Positions 36,046 to 47,400 of a stretch of DNA of 64,000 bases are shown piece after piece (position 1 is the first letter of the stretch; each line of letters opens with the position of its first letter). A program made the position numbers and the translations under genes. The stretch lies in assembly GCF_001039355.2 (NCBI RefSeq), contig NW_019775562.1:21754-85753 (forward strand), written 5' to 3'. This DNA is from Lingula anatina. Taxonomy: Eukaryota; Brachiopoda; Lingulata; Lingulida; Lingulidae. The notes under the pieces are model-generated. The model saw nothing but the letters and a program-made list of their open reading frames with translations, was not told the DNA's origin and did no database searches.

Positions 36046-36252
36046 TTAAACAGTGGTAAGATTGGCTTCTACTAGTTCTACCGATTCTTTGTTGTCCTCC
36101 GCGTCCGCCATCTCGTCTTCTTTAATCCCAAAGTGGGCAGCTATCTCGGCAAAGCTCTTGTTTTTGGTCTCGGGGAGGAACTTCCAGATGAGGATCAAGA
36201 AGAAGAGTAGAAGTGCCACAAACACAATGAAGGAGTAGGGGCCCATGGCATC
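36046..36252 (-). CDS. Duplicate (allelic) copy of the last GLUT exon
   Basis: Same 68-codon exon as 44401-44607: helix 12, the PETK motif (LPETKNKS) and the tail ending ANLTTV. The protein is identical, while six nucleotide differences are all synonymous. There is no upstream GLUT exon before the N at 36535, so this copy is orphaned. It should not be counted as a second gene unless long reads show a real duplication. Confidence 0.85.
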   Translation of the reverse strand, partial: DAMGPYSFIVFVALLLFFLILIWKFLPETKNKSFAEIAAHFGIKEDEMADAEDNKESVELVEANLTTV

Positions 36253-36535
36253 CTGGAACGGTGGATCATGATCATGTACACAGGCATGATTAGCACTGCA
36301 TAATAACTTCACATTATAAACATAAAAAATAAGAGGAATTTGTAGAATACTAATTACAGATGGAGGTAATGCTTCTTTAACTACCCAAATAATTCAATAA
36401 CATGCGAATAATGTATATTTATATTTATAACTTTTAGACAGAGCTGATCATACCGATGTCAATTTCTTAACTCCACACCCCTGTCTCTCCCTCCCCCCTC
36501 CCCCCCGTCTCCACCCCCTGTCCCTCCCTCCCCCN

Positions 36536-36844
36536 TAAGGTCCCCCTCCCTCAGCTCTGCCATCACTGTTCGGCGCCAGGTGGTCTTGGGCCTTGCTCTC
36601 TTTCTTTTTCCAGGTGGTGTCCATCTCAAAGCTACCTTTGGTACTCGGTTCTCATCCATCCTAAGTACATGGCCGAGCCATTTAAATCGCCGTCGCTTGA
36701 TCTGCCCTACAATACTCTGGCTCCCTGTCAGGTGCTGTCGTACTGTTGTTAATGCACATGACCTGGGTTTTGGTGGTGCTGATGGCAAGTCCCGCTTGTG
36801 CAGTAAAGCTACTCCGACGGTCAGTCTTCTCCTGGAGATGGCTG
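36536..36844 (-). mobile_element. Partial LINE fragment, copy B
   Basis: Corresponds to 28210-28518. Its 3' end and tail are cut off by the contig junction. It has the same internal deletion and frame change as copy A. Confidence 0.8.
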
Positions 36845-37302
36845 ATAATAACCATATAAGCCATAAATAACCAGCACTACCAGAGTGGATGAATGTTAGT
36901 GTCAGGTATGGTTTTGTTCGTGCTAAATAATTGTGCGGTGTGTTGGTTAATTCGTGGGTTATGTGGTTATTATGGGTGTTATTGCTAAAAGATCTGCGGG
37001 TAGTGTTAGTGAACGCCTAATCCGTTTATATGTTGCCACAGATGCTGTCAGGAACATAACTCTAAATGATGATAGGGAGTGTCTTTCAATGAACTTATTG
37101 TAAGTCGAGACATTGGGATAAAAGAACTGAAGCACACTGGGTATATGCTTCTTCATCAAAATGAGTAATAATAATAATTAGACGTGAAGTATGAGGGCCC
37201 GTGTCTTGTGCCGATTGTAATTGTACGTAAACTTTCTTTGCTTTTGAAAATGGGATGCAAGTGACCTCCCTCAAAAACAAAGACGTCTTAGGCTACGTGA
37301 AA

Positions 37303-37377
37303 ATGGCCGCATATCTCCAAAATGTGGATCGGTTTTCATTCTTGTGCCATGTTTTAGAAATAGAAGAAGGCGACAGG
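37303..37377 (+). CDS. Possible first coding exon of an unrecognised small gene (copy B)
   Basis: Identical to 28983-29057, including the YY1-like start context and GTAAGG donor. Confidence 0.2.
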
Positions 37378-38520
37378 GTAAGGTGAAGATGAAGCTTATG
37401 TGTATATGTGTGTATCAGACCATCTTTGCTGCTTCCGTACTTGATCCTGTTCTGGTAAAAACTGAAAGAATCAACATCGTGTGTAAAATAGTATTTTATG
37501 TCCTCCAGAAGTTGACAGGACGTTTGCATGTTAAAGTATTTGCTGTTCTTAAAATGTTATTTTTGAACCTAGCCATTCAGCTGAAGTATTATTTCATTTT
37601 TCATTTTTTCTACTTTTATTTCAACTTTTTTCCCAAATATAACAGAATCCTTTTTGTATGAAATTTTATCATATCAGTTTTCCAAAAAAGTTTTACAATA
37701 GATCGTTCTAAAATCCCTCATCAAAAGGATGAATTTCCACAAGCGAAATCATGATAACACTTCTGATATATGTTTTTCTCCGCAAAATGTTTATTTATAT
37801 ATTTTTAGAACTACCCAGGGGATATTGTTGTAGAAAACAAACACTATGCAGACTAGTATGTAGATATAATGGTAAAGTAGTTGTTAATTACAGCGTATTG
37901 TCATCGGTAAGACACGACTGATTCCGTACCTTTATTGCGCAGTGGAGATATGCGGGATCACACAAAGATGTCCAAATGTGCATTAGGAAATGTCATAATT
38001 ACTTAATTCATTGTTTTTGATAAGCTTCATTGCTTTAGTTTTAAGAGGATACACAGACATAAAGTGTAACTAATAGGTTAGATTTTAGCATGAGATATGA
38101 GGGCATTGCGTTGTGAGTCATCAGTGGAGAAGATGATAGATGTGACGGTTGAGCTCCACTAAACACAATAGATATTTTTAACTTTTATACTTCACCGCCA
38201 GAGGTCTCTGCTGTCTTTAAAAACATTCAGTTGAGAAAGATACAGATGAAGCATAATCTACGTTAACATGTAATAACTAGTGTTACTTGATCCAATGGAT
38301 CTCTGCCCGCTTCTTATTTCTTAAGCTTAGGACTGTAGGATATAATGGTAAAGGGATCTTACAGTAAAATCTAGACGTGTTGTATTTTTTAAACGAGTTT
38401 AAATATCACAAATGTTTACCCGCCTATCACCTCTGCGTGGTCTGCGTGTTATGGTGTAAACCAGTTGACGTTTTTCTTTTCTTTTCTATTCTTTTCTTTT
38501 CTTTTTCTTTTTTTTTAAAG

Positions 38521-38554
38521 AAATCTCTGGACATCTTACAGCTCAATATAAAGG
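38521..38554 (+). CDS. Possible 34-nt second exon (copy B)
   Basis: Counterpart of 30180-30213 with one synonymous difference. It is preceded by an expanded TTTTC repeat tract. Confidence 0.2.
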
Positions 38555-40405
38555 GTAAATTTTAAATAAATTTCTTTGATAGTGTATGTCATATTTTTAG
38601 AATATATAATTTAGGTTGTAAATTGCCATCTCTAACAAATGTGAAGATATTATGATTGCATTGTGTATGGTAAAACTCATTGATTTCGCTGTCATATTTA
38701 GTTTATTGCAATCATCTCATAAATGTAGTCATGGGACTTACACAAGCTGTTTGAGGTCACTGGTGGATTGAAAAAACTATAAATAAAACTGTTGAATTGC
38801 ATGTTCATATACACGGCAGTGTTCATATAATGTGATACAGTTAATCCCGTGGTACATGTAGACATATTCGTGTAGTTATTTTCTATACAAGTAAGTACAT
38901 ATTTCATGATTATCATCCATTACTTAGAGCGAAAATGTTTATAAACCTATATAAATTTTCCAAGTTTGATTTCACTAAAAAAGCTACCCTTTACCAGATA
39001 TTATAGGGACAGTTTTCAAATAGACGTTCTTAACGATGGGTGTAGATACAAATAAAATAATAAATAATCAAATACACAATCAGGTTCGGAGTATTCATGG
39101 AGCATTAACGCACAAAGCTTTTTAATACTAAAACGCTACTAGTTACTTTGAAATGATAACTTTCACAAAGTAAACATGTTCTGAAGCACGTGAAGTCTTT
39201 TGAATTAATTCGATTTCAGGCTTTAGTAGCTTTGGTACTAGTTAAAACCAGTTAAATTACATCGTCTGTGCTTTACAATTTAAACATCAGAAATTAGCGA
39301 GACTTCCACCCTGAAGAAAAAATATGCCGTCTGTGCTATGGCTATCCCTAGCGAACCAAAAGCTGCAGAACGCAGCGAGGAACATAAAACGGAACATGCA
39401 AAGCACGACAACATGGCGGAGGCCCGATCCCTTCACAGTGAACACATTTTTACTCAGTCCTCCAAGAACAGTTGCAGCACGGTAAAGCCCTTACTACACG
39501 CCACAAAATTAACAGAAGCTGGCGCACATGTAATTTGCAAGCAGCAATACTTTAAACAGATGCATGCTATTTCAGACTACTTGTTGATGCAATAAAGTCA
39601 AAATGATGAGAATTAAAACAGCAGCACTTTAGTCACGTTTGCTTCCACTAGTTCTCATGAAAGCTCTCTGTTTCTTCTATCATTTAGTTAATCGATTGTT
39701 TGTCATGTCATTTATAATACAGTAACATCTGATAGCAGGCAATCTAAAAACCTAAGCTGAACGAATTTTAGCACATAGTTGTGACTCATTAACGTTTCAA
39801 TCTTGATACAGTGCGTTTCAATGCTGCTGTTGATCAAAAAGCTGACAACATTTAAAAGCTTAGCGTTTTGCTTGATTACATTTTCAAGGAATGCCGCAAA
39901 AAGCAAGTAAAATGGCGTGTAAAAGATGCACATAAGGCAGTATCAGAACACTGCGTGGCAAAATTGATAGTGTTTCTATCTCCTCTGTCGAATAAGGCGA
40001 GATTGTAACCATACTTGGCAGTGTTCGTGTGCCCTCAACAGTGGCTGAATACTTACTAAAACATGATAGTCGATGAACTGCCCACAACCGTCTTCGACTG
40101 TTACAGAAGTAAATTTCCACAGTAAAATGTGTATTACCCCCATAAAATATGAAAAAACCTATTCCCAATGCCCAATGCTGTACCTGTAGGCACCATTACC
40201 CCACTACATGTGTTCCACATCATTCAATAGAGTGTTTTTGGACGGTAAAAGAACGTTGTTCCGGGACCAGTTTAGTTCTTAGTGCAACTTTACAGAGGCA
40301 AATACAGATAACCATCTTAAACTTTTCAACAATTACACGTAAGACTTCCCCATCAGTCCACAACAGTTTTAAATAGTTCTCGTTTATTGTACATGCATCC
40401 CGAGG

Positions 40406-40720
40406 TTACGCAAGAACTTCTTTGTCAACATCTTGGCCACTTCGAGGCCGACCAACCTCGGGGTCCATTGGGATATTTGGTTTTCGCGGGCTCCGATGAC
40501 TATCCTCTTTACTTATAAGTGGCTGTTGTTGAAAGTCATCATCAGTTACGTTAATAGCAGGATTGCCAATGGTTGGGTTAGTAGCATTAGCCTCATCTTC
40601 TATGACAACTTGCGGTATATGAGTTGTCGGCATAGAGTGTGACCCATTTTGGCGGGCGTTTGCAGGAGCTGTCGCGGCCAAGCGCGTGCCCACACGATCA
40701 TGCATAGGAAGCATTTCAAC
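40406..40720 (-). CDS. Conserved terminal coding exon, 104 codons (copy B)
   Basis: Counterpart of 32074-32388 with identical protein, acceptor and poly(A) signal. In this continuous contig it lies 3.7 kb downstream of the canonical GLUT stop codon on the same strand, so use as an alternative 3' exon is physically possible. Confidence 0.55.
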   Translation of the reverse strand, partial: VEMLPMHDRVGTRLAATAPANARQNGSHSMPTTHIPQVVIEDEANATNPTIGNPAINVTDDDFQQQPLISKEDSHRSPRKPNIPMDPEVGRPRSGQDVDKEVLA

Positions 40721-43700
40721 CTACAAACAAAGGAAAGGAAACACTCAAACTAAGGACTAAAGTGAGTAAACATGCAGGTTAATGTTCATGCCGTAAAGTG
40801 TTAACATATATGTGCGTTTCTATTCAAGTTGTGGTGGTATAACTGATTACGTTGTATCCCAACACGTGGTGTGATTACTGTTTCCAACCGTAGCTAGCCA
40901 GTCTAGTCCCTCTCACCGACCCAGTTGTAACTGAGTAACTGAGGACCATGTCTTTAGATTGGCTGTCTTTGGTCGAACATTCTAATTGCATGGCCTGCTA
41001 AGTTTACTCGTTACAACTTGAATGGAAACGTGGCACATATCAGGAAAGTCAATAACAAAAAAAAAATTACGATATATATGAGATGTTGCACAGGAAAAAC
41101 AGAGTTAAGAACAAATGTATGCAAGCTCAACACCAAACAAGACACTTTAAAATATTGTAAACAATATTAATAAAAACAAAGAACTATCTAAGCCAACACT
41201 AAGCGCATGTGCTGAACTAAAATACTTGAAATCCTAGAAATATAAGGAAATTAAAACATAAAGACAACAAATAAGCATGCTGCAGAGAAACATACAAGCT
41301 TAACCGGTAAATAAGGTTTTCATAAAGGCAGTGGTTAGATAGCAAAATAATAATGATGGTTAATTACTAAAATCACCCTCTAAAGATATACTCCTAGAAA
41401 CCACGGTGCTGCATCGCTTTCTGTTTAATAGCAATGCAAGGGGTTATACAAATAATACGTAAGGATGTACAACTATGTGACACTCTAGCCGTCCACTCTA
41501 ATTAACTTATGTGACAAATGAGACCCAGAAACATTAAAAAGTCATATGGCAATGCAGTATAAACGCTCAAAAGAAACAAGTATTTATTCAACAACACATT
41601 TTATTCATCCACAGCGACACACTGAAATGCTCCCTTAGGTACGGTTTACACCACCTTTTTGTGATAAATTCACAAAATAAAGATATAATGAATTTACTAA
41701 GTTACAGTAAGATGCAATAACAAACATAACGTATAAATAAATGATTCTAACTTTGGAGGTCACAGCGAATTTTTCCTACAGGCGACCTTAGTGGCAGTCT
41801 AATGGAAAGAAAGCAATTAAAACTACAGAATATGACTGGTCAATGTTAACTTATATCTCTATGTTGGCACTATACATCATTGTTGGTAATACTCAGAGAG
41901 AAAGAGTGGCTACATGGCGAATGCAAACGACTTCTTATTCCTCCTACATTCTATTTCTACCTTCTATTACTTCCTTTCCCTGGAAGTCGCGTTCAGACGA
42001 AAGTAATCCTAAACCGGGTAGGGGGTTTACTTGCGTAACTAGACAGCCACATAACATAGAGAGCATCCGGGCGGGATAGTCCACTCTTGACGCCAGTAAG
42101 CCCGATATACGGTCTGAGATGAACACATCATTTAGTCTACTATTCTACATGCACAATGTAAACCTCACTCCCTCTTAACATCCTATGTTATATGTACAAT
42201 GTACTGGTGCATGAATTCGAGTACTGAGACATACCAAAACAATAAATAGAGCTATAATGAGGTAACGTATTAAATGGTACGCTTAAGTACTACGGGTGTC
42301 AATGATAAATATTAATATTATAAATGTAATTCAACAATTCAATGTCACTGCCGACATCTGTTAATTTTGTAAGTAAATTTAGATAAAGTATAACTTGGTA
42401 TTATACATATTTAAATAAGATGTTTAGTCCCTGACATTATATTACAAAGAAACAAAACACCTATTTTATACTTCCCACCGCTTGGCGATTGCCTAATAAC
42501 AAGAAAGCCTATTATATTAATAACTTACCGCTCTCGGGAGATACATTTTACATACAAAACACTATTCTTGGTAATCGGAGTAAAATGTGTAATAACTAGC
42601 AACATTTTTTTATTCTAAGGATAATTCGCTTTACGTCTTAGCGTAGAAACCATGATAACATTTCTAAACACATTCCAACCGCTCAGCAAATATATCAAAA
42701 ATACTTCTCGTTACTTTTCTACGGCGCCCCCTGTGTCACACGTTGCTGCAGTATGTACAGCCTACTGCGATCTCGCTGACATTCAGGCGACACTGTCTGT
42801 TCTACAGATATTTGTTCTACTCTAAAGGTGCGGTTACATACAAGTCGAGCCAGCCCTTCTTGGGACGACACTTTTCCTGCGGATTGTGTGCCTAAGATCG
42901 GCCACAACTAACTTCAAACAGGCGGCCGGCAGAGAGTTTAAAGGTCGACCTAAATTTCGTCTAATAGGTTGCTAACTGTAATGCAAATGCTCAGCAAATA
43001 CACCAAAATAATAAATAAGTTTAGCAAAAAATATTCAAATACTACATTTATGATAAAAATACAATACTTGGCAACAGTAGAGTGCTTTCGGTTGGTCCCT
43101 ATTACTAAAATAATTCAGCTGAAATAAATAAGGAAGGTTACGTGTATCAGTGTTTAAGACAACGTTCTCCATCTAATGCTCCATCCAGCGAGAGATTTCT
43201 TAAAATACAATTAACATGTTATTTTGATTAACATGGTGGTTAGGAGCTTTAATATAAATATTCGCTAAATGAACGTTGTTCGGAGTGCTTTTACTGTATA
43301 ACATTAGATATATGAGGTATAATAACTACTGGTCGACAACAGGGTGTATACTGACAGGAACAAATGAAACCACTATGTACCAAACACATCCAAAATTCAA
43401 ATAAAATTTATGTTATATTCTAAACATATTTGGCAATAGTTGTAGATTTTCTTATAACATAACAATAAAATGTAAATATAACTAACCGTTACTGTCGGAA
43501 TACCCTTTTAATCTTAAAAGATAAATTTAAAATAACTTTTACCCTTTTTCGTTAACTACCAAAAACAACCAACAGGCAATATTTGGCATGGGGTGTCTTT
43601 TGTTTCTTGGGGTGGGATGCATTACATCCGAAGCTGTTAACCACTTTTTGTCACTTCTATATGGTACATGTATATATAATACAAGGCAAAGTTCTGCCGT

Positions 43701-44400
43701 GTGATGACGGGAAAGGTCCGTCGTGCCTCGCTTGAAACAGACTTCTGCTGTAGAAGTGAGCTGCCGCCATTATTTGACTGAAAGCCGCCAGCCGTGGCTG
43801 TATTCTCCAGAATTCTACCAGTGTTACAGTGGTGACAGTTACTTTTATCGTGGCTACTAGTAGCTGACTTGAACAGACAGCAGGCGGTGTTTCAGTAAAC
43901 TTAAGTAGACACTGTGCCTGGTTCATGTCGATGTCAAACCGTCTTCGGGTGAACGGTACCCGTTAGTTTGTCCTTTGATTGCCCACTATGTAACTGTACC
44001 GTCCATGATTCACTTATACAGGGCAAGGTTATGTCAGGTCTGGTAGTTTATATGCAAGTGCTAAGTATATGAACTGTTCTTCTACTTCAAATCCACCACT
44101 ACTGGACTTGTCCCAACTTCACCGCCTAACATCATTTCCGAACTGGCGCTAGTTTAAGTTTGGAATCTTCATAGCCACCAGTTCCTTAACTTCCATGTAA
44201 CATAATATCTATACGTGCAAAAACCCAAACTAAAAGTAAAACGCTGCACACGGGATAGCAAGCCCTTCCGTCGAAGTAAAAGAACGACCTGATTATTTGA
44301 CACCTGACCACGCCCTGTTTAACAACTGCATGAAGTAAACATTTATCTTGAAATCAAATTACATAAAAGCTTAAAAGCCATCTAATTACACGGACTAGCA

Positions 44401-47400
44401 TTAAACAGTGGTAAGATTGGCTTCAACTAGTTCTACCGATTCTTTGTTGTCCTCCGCGTCCGCCATCTCGTCCTCTTTAATCCCAAAGTGGGCAGCTATT
44501 TCGGCAAAACTCTTGTTTTTGGTCTCGGGGAGGAACTTCCAGATGAGAATCAAAAAGAAGAGTAGAAGTGCCACAAACACAATGAAGGAGTAGGGGCCCA
44601 TGGCATCCTGGAACAGTGGATCATGATCATGTACATAGGCATGGTAAACATTGCATAATAACTTCACATTATAAACATAAAAAATAAGAGGAATTTGTAG
44701 AATACTAATTACAGATGGAGGTAATGCTTCTTTAACTACCCAAATAATTCAATAACATGCGAATAATGTATATTTATATTTATAACTTTTAGAGCTGATC
44801 ATACCGATGACAATTTCTTAACTCCACACCCCTGTCCCTCCCCCCTCCCCCCGTCTCCACACCCCTGTCCCTCCCTCCCCCCTCCCCCCGTCACCACCCC
44901 CTGTCCCTCCCTCCCCCCCTGTCTCCACCCCTTGTCTCTCACCTCCATGGAAGGGTAGCTGATGCCGACCAGGGTGTTGGCCAGCCAGTTCAACATTCCA
45001 CCGAACGACATAGCGGCAGGACGAGGACCTTGCTTGAACAGTTCAGCACCAATAAACTGCGGGATAGAACCTGGGCAAAACAAAACAGCAGCTTATTACG
45101 TACATAATGGTCATACAACAATTGCATGGTTTGGTCTACGTTTACAACGGTCTTAGGATGCGGCAGACAAACCAAGTATCTGTACTGCTTCATGTATCTA
45201 TCAAATATTCCACATGCATCACAAAGTATTCAAATTATAGCATTAAAACAATTTACAATTTATTTTCAATTCTAGAACAGGGCGCTAATTTTGTAACGTT
45301 AACTTCGGGTACATGTAATTCGTTGACATTAACTGCCATCATACACATGAAGGTCAAAGAAGCCAAACAACCACATTGTGCACAATAACAGGAAGCCTTT
45401 CCCCACACTGAGATCAATAACTGAGTTGTAATACATCTGTCTCCAGTTCAAATGGTCAATTCCTACAACATATGTGTAATAATCCAGCCAACAGACAGAC
45501 ACCCTGTGTTTCAGAGGACATACAGTTTGCTGGTGTTACAGTTGGCGGCAACCAAGTAGTCAGATAGGTTCCTGAACACAGGGTGATACAGGCCGTGAGT
45601 CATGTCATGGAGAGTAGGTTAATTTGCAGATACCGAGTGAAAGGACAAACAAGTTTAAAATATGGCGCGATCAAAATCAGCTCAGACTGATCGACTTATG
45701 CCAGATTTATGTCATGCAAACAGACTCTGGCTCTACGATGGTGATTGCAAATTACCACGATGTGGTGAAAGTTTGCCTTGTTATCCCACTGGCTTAATTG
45801 AAATGGACTGCTATGTCAGCGTGTACGACCTGAAGATAGTTCCAATCAGACTAGTTTAAGATAGTCAAAGACACATTATGATTTATCCATGGGCTAGAGT
45901 ACAAACATCCTTTGTTGTATTATTCAACATGTGTCCTATTGCCTCTTAGCATACTAACAATATAGTTGAGGATTCTTGGAACTATTTTTTTCGGGTTCTG
46001 TTTTATTTGCCCGCTCATATGTACAGATTAAAAAAATGCACACGTAAGCTGTCCCATCTGTTTGTATATTTTTAATAGAAGGCCCATGAAGACAATGATC
46101 TTACCTAAGCCGATGGCAAATCCAATGACAAAGAGCAGCATACATATGACACAGATGTAGGCCATCCAGGGCAGGATGTCCTTCAGGTTCAGGGCGATAG
46201 TGATGATGACAGCAGAGGTCAACATGAGGATCATCCCGCCCAGCAGGAGAATACGGCGACCAGACTTCTCCATCAGCGGCACCTGCAGGACAACAGAGGC
46301 GGTATGTTTTATACATATCTGTGTTTCCAACCAACATTTCGATACACATTTGAAGAAATATTTTATAATTTTTATCTAAAACTTCTCTTTTGCCAATTAC
46401 TTGTGTCTTCCTATTCTAAAGGTACGTTAGTTTATATCAATGGGAATATTGAAAATTGTCATTTGACAAGTGTATATGATTGCACAAGACAACATCAGAG
46501 AGAGAGAGAGAGGGAGAAGATAACGAAAACTTGTATCAGAAAAAACGTTGTGCAAATTTTATTTCTTTTATCGGATAATAATCCCTTATTACTAAACTAA
46601 GATATAAAACTCCTGATACTTACACTAATCACTGTCATGATAACGTTGATAATACCAGTCCCCAGGGTGGCATACTGCACGTAGTCATCAGGAATACCGG
46701 CATCCTTGAACACCGAGCTGGAGTAGTAGAACACCTGAAACACGGGAAGACATCTCAACTATTATCAACCTCACTCTAGTAGAACACCTGAAATATGGGA
46801 GATATTTCAACTATTATCAACCTCACTCTACCTGAAACACGGGAAGATATTATCAACCTTACTCTAGTAGAACACCTGAAACTCAGGAGACATGTTAGAT
46901 CATGTCAACATGACTCTAGTAGAGTTTCAGAAAAAACGTACGGTAGTCAATACAAGAAGCTCTAAACGTTGCATGCTGTTCTAAAGGGGTGTTTTGCAGT
47001 ATTCCACTTACCACATTGATCCCGGACAGCTGCTGGGCCAGGGCCAGGGCGCTGACCAACATAAAGGGCATCCTGTGCATCTTGCTGCGGAACAGCTTGC
47101 CCAGACTCCATGGCGGCTGCTTCTGGAGCTGCTTCTGTTCACGTCTCATCTCCTCTATGTCAGCAGACACGTCATGGTCGGCGCCACGGAACGTCTGCAG
47201 GGCTGAAACAAGGAGGAGGTCACAGGTGACATACCTTGTACATAATGGGGGGTAACTGGCACGCGTATGATAGATATTTTATATAAATATAGAGCGCTAT
47301 TTTATAAATAACACTGAAGTGGACAACGAATGGACAATGACTGTAGAAATTGAACGTATATCGTGTATATACATGTATACTCGTATATTCGCTATTGGTT

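Larger units (their letters stand above)
28210..36534. repeat. 8.3-kb direct duplication, copy A (likely allelic contig)
   Basis: This stretch aligns end to end with 36536-about 44890 at an offset of 8326-8355, with scattered substitutions and small indels of order 1-2%. It stops at the N at 36535 inside a C-rich minisatellite. The joins at Ns, the allele-like divergence and the low-complexity break point indicate an unmerged haplotype rather than a true tandem duplication. Confidence 0.9.
36536..44890. repeat. 8.3-kb direct duplication, copy B (continuous with GLUT)
   Basis: Begins right after the N at 36535, inside the LINE fragment, and runs without a break into GLUT exon 10. Differences from copy A include an expanded TTTTC tract before 38521 and many single-base changes. 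This is the copy physically linked to the transporter. Confidence 0.9.

Noticed and set aside
43657-43926. Minus-strand frame with internal ATGGCGGC start
   Set aside because: Copy A has an in-frame TAG six codons after that ATG, so the frame is not maintained between alleles.
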